From NCBI RefSeq assembly GCF_013113715.1, contig NZ_CP053344.1:2790001-2854000 (forward strand): a stretch of 64,000 nt of DNA. Reading direction: 5' to 3'. Under the pieces are notes generated by a model that searched no databases, was not told the origin of the DNA, and worked only from the letters and a program-made list of their open reading frames with translations. Each line of letters opens with the position of its first letter. Within the stretch, counting starts at the first letter, position 1. Source of the stretch: Herbiconiux sp. SALV-R1. Its GTDB lineage: Bacteria > Actinomycetota > Actinomycetes > Actinomycetales > Microbacteriaceae. The position numbers and the translations under genes were made by a program. Positions 1-6,902 of this stretch are shown here, in pieces.

Positions 1-133
1 TCTGCGTCAGCGTGAGTTCTCTGCCGTATGTCATCACCTGCGGGGAGTTGAATCCGAGGTCGTCGTCAATGATGGCTACGGTGCTGAAGAAGTGCACGAC
101 ATCGCCAGCCTTTAGCTTCTTACTTGCTGTCAT
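1..133 (-). CDS. Partial phage-like protein, N-terminal 44 residues
   Basis: An ATG at 133-131 opens a frame that runs off the left edge of the window. It follows a good ribosome site (GGAGA about seven bases before the ATG), and the start overlaps the stop of the upstream gene as ATGA, so the two are translationally coupled. The visible protein begins MTASKKLKAGDVVHFF and continues with an IIDDDLGFNSPQ stretch; it is soluble and has no signal peptide. I do not recognise the family. The tight coupling to an HTH protein and the AT-rich surroundings suggest a phage or island gene, but this is context only. The gene is truncated by the window edge, not by mutation. Confidence 0.55.
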   Translation of the reverse strand, partial: MTASKKLKAGDVVHFFSTVAIIDDDLGFNSPQVMTYGRELTLTQ

Positions 134-654
134 TGGGATTTCTCCTTTTGTCGAATGGCGAGGTCTTCCACCGACGCCGAGAGTTCTTCTGACGCGCCCC
201 TGGCGCGTAGCTGAGCGGCTAATTCCTGCGTGAGCAGATAATCTCCACGGCTGCGAACGAGGGCACCCACAGCGCTGCCGAGAGCCTGAGCGTTTGCCTC
301 AGTCTCGGCGGCGTCCATCTCAGGGACGAGCGACAGAAGATCACCCAGCACGCGGCGTTCCTCACCGGCAGCGAGAGTCTGGAGTCGCACCTGACCTTTC
401 GCACCCGCCGTTAGACGAGCGTGTCGAAGGTCGGCAGCAATACCCGCGAGACGCCGAGCAATGCTTACCCGGCTCAGATTCTCCGCAGTATCAGCCGCTT
501 CCCGGTCACGTAGGAGTGCCTGCTTCGACCTGTACAGCGACGAGAGGCTGATGCCGGAGCTTTGGGACAGCTCGACAATATTTCGACCCTCGATCAGCGC
601 AGCTTCAATGCTGTCGCGGTCTGGGTGTGCTGCGAGCGCCTTGGGTCTTGCCAT
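130..654 (-). CDS. HTH-containing protein, possibly phage small-terminase-like
   Basis: This is a 174-residue protein starting at ATG 654. Residues about 15-50 read as a helix-turn-helix that recognises DNA (EAALIEGRNIVELSQSSGIS followed by LSSLYRSKQALLRDRE), like the resolvase or terminase small-subunit type of HTH. The rest is predicted to be helical and highly charged, with an Arg/Ala-rich central part and an acidic C-terminus. Small terminase subunits and phage regulators share this outline (an N-terminal HTH plus a helical oligomerisation part), but no specific motif proves the role. The stop overlaps the next start by ATGA. Base composition is lower in GC than the chromosomal genes to the right, which fits a transferred element. 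Confidence 0.6.
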   Translation of the reverse strand: MARPKALAAHPDRDSIEAALIEGRNIVELSQSSGISLSSLYRSKQALLRDREAADTAENLSRVSIARRLAGIAADLRHARLTAGAKGQVRLQTLAAGEERRVLGDLLSLVPEMDAAETEANAQALGSAVGALVRSRGDYLLTQELAAQLRARGASEELSASVEDLAIRQKEKSQ

Positions 655-1405
655 GCGCCTAGCCTTCCTGCAAAGATTCGTACTTCCTTACTATTACTAT
701 CGTCCGAAAGTGCCCAGGAACACACGGATTATGGAAGATTCTTTGCTTCTTGTGCCGATTGGCTCGCAATAATTCTCGAATCATCTCAGAATCCCGCACG
801 GTGGGTGATCACAGGTCTACGTAGGTGGTGACAGTGGATGGGTCTTCTCTCGCTCGTCGCTCTCCGCGTCGCGTCGCTCCGGCTCTACGAGATATTCAAT
901 GATCTTCGATGATCTTCTGATTCGTAGGTGGCTGGGGAGGATGCTGGGAGCTATACCCCCCTGCACTTGTAAAAGATGCAAAGGAGTATTAGTGCTCTAG
1001 AACTTGTCTGGGTTGGGACGAGATCGCAGTAATACGCACGAGATGTGCCAGGACGGGATTACCCCACAAGATGCCTCGAAGTGTCCGGTCTGCCGTGATG
1101 CCACTACTTGAAGGGTCGGTAGCTCCGTGACCCTCTAACGGCGGATGTCCTCTGGTGCGAGCAGAAGGAGAGGAGCTTGTTTACTCACGGTAGATGTCTT
1201 GCCGTGGTTGCCGGAGAGTTCGAACGGTTCCGGTCCCTATAGGTAATGGTGAGGGCTTCCGAGTACTCCGCGCCGTAGAGAGGGGTGTGACCTCGGTACG
1301 TCCAATTTTACCGGACCAATTTCGTCAGAACCCAGATTCTGCAATATTGCTATTGACAAATCTAGAATTTCTGTAGTAGGGATTCGAGTCCGATATAATT
1401 GTCTA

Positions 1406-1472
1406 TAGGTGATGTGAGAGCTACAGTTGCCCCTCCGCTGACGACCAATCCTGCGGAGGGGCATTCTCGTTC
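1406..1472 (+). ncRNA. Candidate short transcript ending in a strong hairpin
   Basis: A perfect TATAAT (1394-1399) lies about seven bases before the proposed transcription start. About 60 bases downstream comes a 10-bp hairpin (1429-1462) followed by a T-rich tail (attctcgttct). Together they outline a transcript of roughly 65 nucleotides with no credible reading frame. No good -35 box sits 16-18 bases before the TATAAT; the nearest TTGACA (1353-1358) is 35 bases away, which is too far. The hairpin may simply terminate the gene ending at 1485 on the other strand. The call is tentative. Confidence 0.2.
1429..1462. terminator. Rho-independent-type hairpin
   Basis: The arms gcccctccgc (1429-1438) and gcggaggggc (1453-1462) pair perfectly around a 14-base loop. 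The plus-strand side is followed by a moderately T-rich tail. It lies 22 bases beyond the stop of the minus-strand gene at 1485-2150, so it could serve that gene too, although the minus side lacks a T run. Confidence 0.55.
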
Positions 1473-1484
1473 TCCCCACGATTA

Positions 1485-2150
1485 TCAGCTGGACGCCGTT
1501 GTCAGCTCTCGCAGCCTCGAAAGGGACTCTCGGTATAACGCGACCGTCTCGACGTACTGGACGAAAGCGCTCGTGACGGCTTCCACGGCAGAGAGTTGGT
1601 TCACTGCTCTAAGCAAGCGGTGGCGACTTTGAGGATCGGCTTCGAGAGTAAGTAGTACGTCGTCCTCCGCGGCATCTCCGTACGCTCGTGCGCGTAGCAC
1701 CCGCTTGATGGCGGGCAGGGGTATTCCGGTACTGCTCGCAATCTTCAGCCCGTGCAATTCCATTGCCGCCTCAAGACCCGTCGCCTCATTTTCATAGGTC
1801 GAGCGAACTCGCATGAAGGCATGAACCATGTCGATCATCGGATCGGGCTTCTTCATCGCCTTCGACCAGGCGTGCAGTGGCTGTCCTTCAATCGCCTCGT
1901 GTACGGCGCTGAGCGCGACGGGTGGAGGCAACAAGTCATCAAGGTTTGTAGACCATGAGCGATGCACGGCACTTCGGATTTTTGGCTTCAGCCCTTCCCA
2001 TCCGATTTCTGCGGCAAACCGTTGCTTGCGGCTCTCCACAATGTTTTGGGCGAGTAGCAAGAAAAGCCCCACCACGGTGCCCGTCATCACTCCGACGATG
2101 AGGTCGGGCACAAACGAGTCCCACGGAGTTGATGCTGCGCTGATCATCAT
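1485..2150 (-). CDS. Single-pass membrane protein of unknown function
   Basis: This is a 221-residue protein. After a short N-terminus, residues about 14-36 (LIVGVMTGTVVGLFLLLAQN) form one clear transmembrane helix. A long, mostly helical cytoplasmic part with many Glu, Arg and Leu residues follows. Two adjacent ATG codons (2150 and 2147) can start it and neither has a strong ribosome site. I do not recognise the family. It stands alone in the AT-richer island, and the next gene downstream on the same strand is the HTH protein some 830 bases away. A helper or accessory membrane protein of a mobile element is possible, but nothing in the sequence proves it. Confidence 0.5.
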   Translation of the reverse strand: MMISAASTPWDSFVPDLIVGVMTGTVVGLFLLLAQNIVESRKQRFAAEIGWEGLKPKIRSAVHRSWSTNLDDLLPPPVALSAVHEAIEGQPLHAWSKAMKKPDPMIDMVHAFMRVRSTYENEATGLEAAMELHGLKIASSTGIPLPAIKRVLRARAYGDAAEDDVLLTLEADPQSRHRLLRAVNQLSAVEAVTSAFVQYVETVALYRESLSRLRELTTASS

Positions 2151-2231
2151 GAGTCGAACTTAGTGGCGGTCATCAGCGGAGGCGGGTTGGAGCAACTAGA
2201 TGATGCTTGTAGCCATCGATAGATTGATGAC

Positions 2232-2468
2232 ATGACCTCCATCATCGTGATGAGCATCTTCACGGTCGCTGGCATAGGTGGGGGCGTTTGCATCTTGAGA
2301 TGGGCTGTACCCCTGGCTGACTTCTTCAAGACCGGTGCTGACATGGCGTATTCGGAGAAGATCACGAAGAGGGTGTACACCCCTAGCAATGTGCGTCAGG
2401 CGGGGGTGGGCTTCATCCTGTTCGGCTGCCTCACCTTCGTCATCCTGCTTGTACTTATCTTTCGTTGA
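2232..2468 (+). CDS. Small two-helix membrane protein
   Basis: This 78-residue protein begins at ATG 2232. Two hydrophobic segments are clear, residues about 3-28 (beginning SIIVMSIFTVAGIGGG) and about 58-77 (VGFILFGCLTFVILLVLIFR). They flank a charged loop with KTGADMAYSEKITKRV. This hairpin topology is typical of small membrane proteins carried by phages and islands. The ribosome site is weak. No family is recognised and no neighbour is coupled to it. Confidence 0.45.
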   Translation: MTSIIVMSIFTVAGIGGGVCILRWAVPLADFFKTGADMAYSEKITKRVYTPSNVRQAGVGFILFGCLTFVILLVLIFR

Positions 2469-2529
2469 GTGAACACCTGATCGGCGCTCGCCGGATTGGT
2501 CGGCGGCGATGGCAGGGGTCTCCCCGTCT

Positions 2530-2721
2530 CTAGGAATCTTTCTGAGCCATTAGTTGCTGCGCCCGCAACTTCCGTCGCGCGAGTATTTGAGCGCCAGCCT
2601 GCGCCATCTCCAAGGTGTAGCCGGGGTCGCGCTCGAAGTCCTTCACGCAGGCGGCGACGAATTGCTCCCATGCTTCGCGATTGTCAACCAGTACTTGGTT
2701 CTCGTTGTTCTGTTTCTTCAT
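2530..2721 (-). CDS. Small charged hypothetical protein
   Basis: This 63-residue protein starts at ATG 2721 (MKKQNNENQ). It is hydrophilic and predicted helical, with a Trp-containing segment (EAWEQFVAACVKDF) and a basic C-terminal half (ILARRKLRAQQLMAQKDS). The Lys/Asn-rich beginning, AT-rich codons and small size fit a gene of the mobile element. The family is not recognised. An overlapping plus-strand frame is less plausible on codon use. Confidence 0.45.
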   Translation of the reverse strand: MKKQNNENQVLVDNREAWEQFVAACVKDFERDPGYTLEMAQAGAQILARRKLRAQQLMAQKDS

Positions 2722-2757
2722 CCTGCAATTTTACCAGCCAGCGAGGATTTACCCTGG

Positions 2758-3123
2758 TCAAACGCTATTTTCTTGAGTTTCGTATGGGATGACCAGTCGC
2801 TTGTAGGTGCTCGCCGCTGTACGCCTCGTGGAGGGCTTCAGGAGGTCGAGGAAAGGGAAACGTTTAATACGCATTTTCCGTGCGACAGTAGCCAGCGTGG
2901 CGATCGCATACTCAGCGGTTGCGGCGCCGCCATCGTCGGAGAACCGCACCACGAGCCCGCGCACCCGTGCCCACCACGACAGTGCTCGCGCCCGAGTCGT
3001 CCCAGCACGCGGGCGGGGTGACGGTGTCGAGTGGCGCTGATCGCGAGGTTGAGTGTCGTCCAGCCTGGGCAGCGCGTACAGGCCGGAACCGGCAGTCAGG
3101 GACGGGGAGCGAGGTGGGGTCAT
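2758..3123 (-). pseudogene. Truncated Tad pilin-like (DUF4244) gene fused to foreign sequence
   Basis: The ATG at 3123 follows a good ribosome site (GAAGGA) and lies directly behind the TadBC gene, the usual place of the short DUF4244 pilin-like gene in actinobacterial Tad loci. Residues about 60-81 carry the family signature (DDGGAATAEYAIATLATVA), including the prepilin-type Glu after the small-residue stretch. In the family this continues as a hydrophobic helix and a short basic tail. Here residue 82 onward reads RKMRIKRFPFLDLLKPS, a basic and quite unrelated 40-residue tail ending at 2758. The break is at about 2880 and coincides with the change in base composition. The product would lack the membrane helix of a pilin, so it is probably non-functional. 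TadE-type genes that normally follow are absent. Confidence 0.6.
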
Positions 3124-3227
3124 GGGGGTAGTTCCTTCGATTGAGTAGACGGATGGGTGGACAACTGGAGGCGCGAATGTGGGCGCAAGCGCATGAGGTC
3201 GCGGACGGGGGCGGCTACTGCGCGACG

Positions 3228-4607
3228 TCAGGTCTGAGGGACGGTGGTGGTCAGGATCGCCAGGAAGGAGGGGACGACGGAGAGGAAGAGGAAGGCAGGG
3301 AGGATGCAGGTGCCTAGGGGTAGCATCAACCAGACGGCGAGGGAGGCGGCCCGGGCGGCGGCGCGGGTGGAGGATTCGTGGCGGAGGCGGGCGGCCTCGC
3401 GGCGGAGGAGGGTCGCGGGGTGCGCACCCGCACGCGTCGCAAGGGTCATCGTCGCGCGTGCCTGGATCTGCCAATCCGCATCCCGCGCATCGACGCTTAC
3501 GACACCGGCACCTCGCGCATCGGCACGCCGGGTGGGAAGTCCTCGGGCAACGGCATCCCGGGCACCATCACCATGCGCCTCAGGGTGGCGGGCGGCGGCA
3601 CCCTGGCGGCCATCACCACGAGCCACGGCAGCGCGGGCGCCATCACCACGAGCCACGGCAGCGCGGGCGCCATCACCAGGAGGCACGGCATCGCGGGCGC
3701 CATCACCAGGAGGCACGGCATCGCGGGCGCCATCACCAGGAGGCACGGCATCGCGGGCGCCATTACCACGGGCGGCAGCATCGTGGGCGGCGCCATCGCG
3801 GGCACCGTCACCATGAGCGGCAAGGTGGGTGGTGGCATCGCGGGGTGGGGCGGTGTGGGGAGTGAGGGGGTTGAAGCGGGTGATGGCTATCTCGACAAGG
3901 GTTTCGGCGGTGGGGGGTGGGCAGCCGGCGGTGAGGGCGATGGCGAGCAGGTCGAGGCCCAGGCCCGGTGCGGGGCCGTCGGCGCGGGCCGAGCGGAGGA
4001 GGCGGGCCGACCACAGGTGAGCGAGGAGGAGCAGCACGGAGCCTGCGGCGAGGCAGAGCCAGCCGAGAGGGGTGGTGAAGAGCACGCGGGCGGAGTCGAT
4101 GCCGATGACCGATCCGGCCGCCATCGCGACCAGTGGGAGGCAGAGGACGAGGCGGGCGGTGGCCTTCGGGCCGGCGAGAGCGACTGTGGTGTCGCGTTCG
4201 ACGGCGGCGATCGCGGTGAAGGACGACGCCATGTCGGAGAGGGTTCGGGCGAACGGCGCGCCTGACGCCTCGGCGACGAACCAGACGCTCGCGAGGGCAG
4301 CCCAGTGGCGGCGCCGCGACTCCAGCGTGGGAGCAGAGCGGCTGGTCGTGCGACCGGTGGTGGTCGCGCCAGCGGCGGCGATGGCCTCGGGGACCCGTGC
4401 TCCCGAGCGGATGCGGTCGGCGACCAGCGCAACCGCTGCGTCGTCGCCGAGCTCGGCGAGATAGAGCCAAGCGTCGCGGGGCGCGACTCCAGCCTCGAGC
4501 AGGGCCGAGAGCCGCTCGCACAAGGTGGAAAGAGCCTGGGCCTCAAGCCGCCTGGGCACGACGCCTCGCTCGGCGAGAAGGGCCGCTCGACGCAACCGAC
4601 GCGCCAT
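3228..4607 (-). CDS. TadBC-type membrane protein of the Tad/Flp pilus (T2SS F family)
   Basis: This is the inner-membrane platform protein of a tight-adherence pilus. The first part (about residues 24-230) has the T2SS-F helical bundle: LSTLCERLSALLEAGVAPRD, WFVAEASGAPFARTLSDMA, the LAGPKATARLVLCLP segment and the LFTTPLGWLCL transmembrane helices. The last 70 residues (beginning LLRREAARLRHES) resemble the C-terminus of TadC. TadB-like and TadC-like halves are thus in one chain, as seen in some actinobacteria. Between them lies a long Asp/Gly/Ala/Arg repeat (30-bp units, 3609-3788) foreign to the family. The ATG at 4607 overlaps the end of the TadA gene by 65 bases. GTG codons at 4562 or 4559 would shorten the overlap, so the start is uncertain. 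Confidence 0.75.
   Translation of the reverse strand: MARRLRRAALLAERGVVPRRLEAQALSTLCERLSALLEAGVAPRDAWLYLAELGDDAAVALVADRIRSGARVPEAIAAAGATTTGRTTSRSAPTLESRRRHWAALASVWFVAEASGAPFARTLSDMASSFTAIAAVERDTTVALAGPKATARLVLCLPLVAMAAGSVIGIDSARVLFTTPLGWLCLAAGSVLLLLAHLWSARLLRSARADGPAPGLGLDLLAIALTAGCPPPTAETLVEIAITRFNPLTPHTAPPRDATTHLAAHGDGARDGAAHDAAARGNGARDAVPPGDGARDAVPPGDGARDAVPPGDGARAAVARGDGARAAVARGDGRQGAAARHPEAHGDGARDAVARGLPTRRADARGAGVVSVDARDADWQIQARATMTLATRAGAHPATLLRREAARLRHESSTRAAARAASLAVWLMLPLGTCILPAFLFLSVVPSFLAILTTTVPQT
3609..3788 (-). repeat. Six tandem 30-bp repeats inside the TadBC gene
   Basis: Six near-identical 30-base units run head to tail. Each encodes ten residues of the type GDGARDAVPP or GDGARAAVAR on the minus strand. 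The array is in frame, so it lengthens the linker between the two membrane halves of the protein. Units 1-2 form one sequence class, 3-5 a second, and the sixth is diverged, which suggests recent duplication within classes. There are no spacers. Confidence 0.85.
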
Positions 4608-5892
4608 CCGCGCCGCGCGCACCAGACACGACGGGCGTGCCGAGCCCACCAGGCACTCCGGGCGCGCCCAGCGCACCGGACCCGACGGGCGCGCCGAGCC
4701 CACCGGGCACTCCGGGCGCGCCCGGCGCACCGGGCGCGACGGGCGTGCCGAGCCCACCGGACAGTCCGGGCGCGCCCAGCGCACCGGACAGACCAGGCGC
4801 CCCGGGTGCGCCAGACACAACGGACGTGCTGTCGACGTCTGGAGCTCGGAGCGCATTGGGCACGACGGCCGCGCCGGACTCGATGGTGGCAACGGACGGG
4901 ACCACCAGAGCGCGGCCCCCGCCCAGTGCCCGCACCGCGAGGCGGTCGCGCTGGTCGAGGCAGAGTTCTCCGAACTCCGCGAGTTCGCGGCGGTCGCCTA
5001 CGCGGCGCAGGTGGCAGACGAGCCCGATCGCGCTCACGGCCTGCCGCGCCACGGCCGAGGCGTCGAGACCGGCGAGTGCCCCGAGCGCCTCGAGTCGGGC
5101 CGGAACGTCGGCGAGGGCGTTCGCGTGCAAGGTGCCGGCACCTCCGTCGTGGCCGGTGTTGAGGGCCGACAGCAGGTCGCGGATCTCGGCGCCGCGGCAC
5201 TCCCCCAGCACCAGCCGGTCGGGTCGCATGCGGAGCGCCTGGCGCACCAGCTCGGCGAGGCCGATGCCGCCGGCCCCCTCGAGGTTCGGCTGCCGAGCCT
5301 CGAGCCCGACCACGTGCGGATGCGCGACACGCAGCTCGGCGACGTCTTCGATGACGACGATGCGCTCGGTGGGCGACGCGCTGCCGAGCAGGGCGGAGAG
5401 GAACGTCGTCTTGCCGCTGCCGGCAGCACCCGTGATGAGCAGGTTGGTGCGCCGGCGCACGGCTTCGTCGACAATCCCCCGGCGGGCGGCGGCCGAGCGA
5501 AGACCCGAGGCCGAGCCGGAGCCGCCGCTTCCGAAGAACCCACGCGCTTCGAGATCGTCGAGCGACGGGAACACCGCCTGCGGCACTCTCACCGAGACCA
5601 GCGTTCCCCCGCCCGCAACCGGCGGCAGCACCACGTGCACCCGGCACCCCGTGACCGTCACGTCGACGCACGGCGTGGCCTCGTCGATGTGCCGCCCGCC
5701 CGCGGCCACGAGACGCACCGCGAACTCGCGCAGCCGTTGCTCGTCGGGGCACGACCACCCGGGCTCACGTCGAGGGCCGCCGCCCCGATCGACCCAGAGG
5801 TCACGGTGCCCGTTCACGAAGACGTCGGTGACGCTATCGTCGTCGAGGTAGGGGGCGAGAGGTCCGAATGCCGCTGAGCGAGGAGATGTCAT
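4543..5892 (-). CDS. TadA/CpaF-type pilus ATPase with collagen-like tail
   Basis: This is the secretion ATPase that powers Tad/Flp pilus assembly, acting at the cytoplasmic face with TadBC. The N-terminal part (residues 1-100) has LDDDSVTDVFVNG and VHVVLPPVAGGGTLVSVR, typical of CpaF. The Walker A motif is GAAGSGKTT. The Asp/Glu-box region includes VIEDVAELR, and the Walker B/His-box region reads RPDRLVLGECRGAEIRDLL then GTLHAN. After the catalytic domain comes an unusual tail of about 70 residues in Gly-X-Y triplets (GAPGAPGLSGALGAPG), encoded by 54-bp repeats. ATG 5892 is chosen because CpaF similarity starts there; an upstream ATG at 5952 is less likely. The ribosome site is weak. The CpaE-like and TadZ-like partner genes are not beside it. 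Confidence 0.8.
   Translation of the reverse strand: MTSPRSAAFGPLAPYLDDDSVTDVFVNGHRDLWVDRGGGPRREPGWSCPDEQRLREFAVRLVAAGGRHIDEATPCVDVTVTGCRVHVVLPPVAGGGTLVSVRVPQAVFPSLDDLEARGFFGSGGSGSASGLRSAAARRGIVDEAVRRRTNLLITGAAGSGKTTFLSALLGSASPTERIVVIEDVAELRVAHPHVVGLEARQPNLEGAGGIGLAELVRQALRMRPDRLVLGECRGAEIRDLLSALNTGHDGGAGTLHANALADVPARLEALGALAGLDASAVARQAVSAIGLVCHLRRVGDRRELAEFGELCLDQRDRLAVRALGGGRALVVPSVATIESGAAVVPNALRAPDVDSTSVVSGAPGAPGLSGALGAPGLSGGLGTPVAPGAPGAPGVPGGLGAPVGSGALGAPGVPGGLGTPVVSGARGADGASVASSGPSRRARRRAQAA
4633..4794 (-). repeat. Three tandem 54-bp repeats encoding a Gly-X-Y tail of TadA
   Basis: Three 54-base units (4633-4686, 4687-4740, 4741-4794) differ at only a few positions. On the minus strand each encodes 18 residues in collagen-like triplets such as GAPGVPGGLGAP. 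The frame is kept, so the repeats extend the C-terminus of the ATPase. Confidence 0.8.
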
Positions 5893-6031
5893 GCGGCGAC
5901 GGTAGGCGGCGGCCGAACGGGAAGACGCGCAGTCGACGATGCCGGTGGACAACGAAGCCGAGAACTGCGCCTGTGCAGAACCCGCCTACAGCCCAAACCG
6001 CTCACACAGCACGACGCGCTTAAAAAGAAGG

Positions 6032-6062
6032 GGCGGCACCCAATGGGGGGAAGGGTGCCGCC
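6032..6062 (-). terminator. Strong hairpin with T run, minus strand
   Basis: The arms ggcggcaccc (6032-6041) and gggtgccgcc (6053-6062) are perfectly complementary, with an 11-base loop. On the minus strand the hairpin is followed by CCTTCTTTTTAAG, a good T-rich tail. It lies about 145 bases beyond the stop of the RidA gene and would insulate the TadA operon from it. The rest of 5893-6205 holds nothing recognisable. Confidence 0.7.
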
Positions 6063-6205
6063 GCAGCAACGCTGGATTGGGGGGAATCACTAGTGCGTTG
6101 CATCCGAACACGAGGTTCGGTATGTCCGAGTTTACTCGCTCGTAACATGGGCGCAAACCACCCCAGCGAATTCCCAGTGTGCGTACGACCGAGATTCGGA
6201 GTGGA

Positions 6206-6676
6206 TCACGCGAACTCGGCGATGAGCTCCACCTCGACCGCCGAATCGAGCGGCAGCACGGCCACTCCGACTGCCGACCGTGCGTGCACGCCGCGGTCTC
6301 CGAACACCTCGCCGAGGAGCTCCGAGGCACCGTTGATGACCCCCGGCTGACCCGAGAACGACGGGTCGGAGGCGACGAACCCGACCACCTTCACGATGCG
6401 CACCACGCGGTCGAGCGAACCGATGGCGCTCTCCACCGCGGCAAGCGCGTTGAGGGCAGCCGTGCGGGCCAGCTCCTTCGCCTCGGCGGGCGACACCAGG
6501 CCGGGCTGCTCGCCGACCTTGCCGGTGACGGCGAGCGCTCCCCCGACGAAGGGCAGCTGACCCGCCGTGTAGACGAGGTTGCCGCTGACGACGGCGGGAA
6601 CGTAGGCGCCCGCGGGCGCGGAGACGGTGGGGATCTCGATTCCGAGTTCCCGGAGCTTGGCGGCGACCTGCGACAC
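6206..6676 (-). CDS. RidA/YjgF-family protein
   Basis: This 156-residue protein belongs to the RidA (YjgF/YER057c/UK114) superfamily, whose founding members hydrolyse reactive enamine/imine intermediates formed by PLP enzymes. Visible features are VVSGNLVYTAGQLPFVGG near the N-terminus, the central helix with ALNALAAVESAIGSLDRVV, and GVAVLPLDSAVEVELIAEFA at the C-terminus. The catalytic Arg of true RidA, usually in a C-terminal R-x-x-V-x-V context, is replaced around ARSAVGVAVLP. It is therefore one of the longer actinobacterial paralogues whose deaminase activity is not assured. The start is GTG at 6676, two bases after the stop of the DUF4177 gene, so the pair is probably co-transcribed. 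Confidence 0.8.
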   Translation of the reverse strand: MSQVAAKLRELGIEIPTVSAPAGAYVPAVVSGNLVYTAGQLPFVGGALAVTGKVGEQPGLVSPAEAKELARTAALNALAAVESAIGSLDRVVRIVKVVGFVASDPSFSGQPGVINGASELLGEVFGDRGVHARSAVGVAVLPLDSAVEVELIAEFA

Positions 6677-6678
6677 GA

Positions 6679-6852
6679 CTACGCCTCTGCCCCGGCGACC
6701 GGCCGCTTCAGGTACGCGACGAGCCCGCCTTCAGGCCCCGTCACGACCTGCACGAGCTCCCAACCGTCAGACCCCCAGGTGTTGAGGATGGCGGCGGTGT
6801 TGTGGATCATGAGCGGTGTCGTCACGTATTCCCAGGCAGGCACAGCGGGCAC
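6679..6852 (-). CDS. Small DUF4177-type protein
   Basis: This 57-residue protein was read directly from the sequence, with start GTG 6852 behind a clear AAGGGG site and stop TAG at 6681-6679. It contains PAWEYVTTPLM near the start and WGSDGWELVQVVTGPEGGLVAYLKRP, the WELV core typical of the DUF4177 family. The family function is unknown. It sits 50 bases from the divergent PBP gene and immediately before the RidA gene, an arrangement I recall from many actinobacteria. It uses GC-rich codons like its neighbours. Confidence 0.75.
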   Translation of the reverse strand: MPAVPAWEYVTTPLMIHNTAAILNTWGSDGWELVQVVTGPEGGLVAYLKRPVAGAEA

Positions 6853-6902
6853 GGGCGCCCCTTTCTCGGTTTTTCACAGAGTTCTCGCTTACCCTTGATC
6901 TT

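Larger units (their letters stand above)
655..1484. other. Gene-free stretch of the island
   Basis: No convincing gene was found in these 830 bases on either strand. Open frames are short, start poorly and resemble nothing I know. A small frame near 1040-1110 on the plus strand has a CPVC pair like half a zinc ribbon, but it has a stop just upstream and no ribosome site, so it is not called. The right end holds a -10-like TATAAT at 1394-1399 and a strong hairpin at 1429-1462, described separately. Confidence 0.5.
1..2880. mobile_element. Right edge of a probable prophage or integrated island (partial)
   Basis: This stretch is visibly richer in A and T and poorer in genes than everything to its right. 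Its coding content is small and unfamiliar: a coupled pair of phage-like genes at the far left, a single-pass membrane protein, a 78-residue two-helix protein and a 63-residue charged protein. Its right border, near 2880, falls inside a Tad pilin-like gene, whose family-typical sequence stops abruptly and is replaced by unrelated coding sequence. That is the pattern expected of an insertion or deletion junction. No integrase, transposase or direct repeat that could serve as an attachment site is visible in the window, so the element type is inferred and its left end lies outside. Confidence 0.45.

Noticed and set aside
1375-1395. Segment resembling a tRNA T-arm (ggattcgagtcc)
   Set aside because: The invariant G before the TTC loop is missing and no other tRNA arm is present, so it is not a tRNA or a reliable attachment site.
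1353-1399. TTGACA (1353-1358) plus TATAAT (1394-1399) as one promoter
   Set aside because: The 35-base spacing is about twice the normal, so they cannot form a single sigma-70-type promoter.
3609-3788. 30-bp repeats resembling a CRISPR
   Set aside because: There are no spacers; the units are in frame within TadBC.
3887-5758. 623-codon minus-strand frame over TadA/TadBC
   Set aside because: It is Arg/Ala/Gly-rich low-complexity sequence in a shadow frame; the real genes occupy the other minus-strand frames with recognised motifs.
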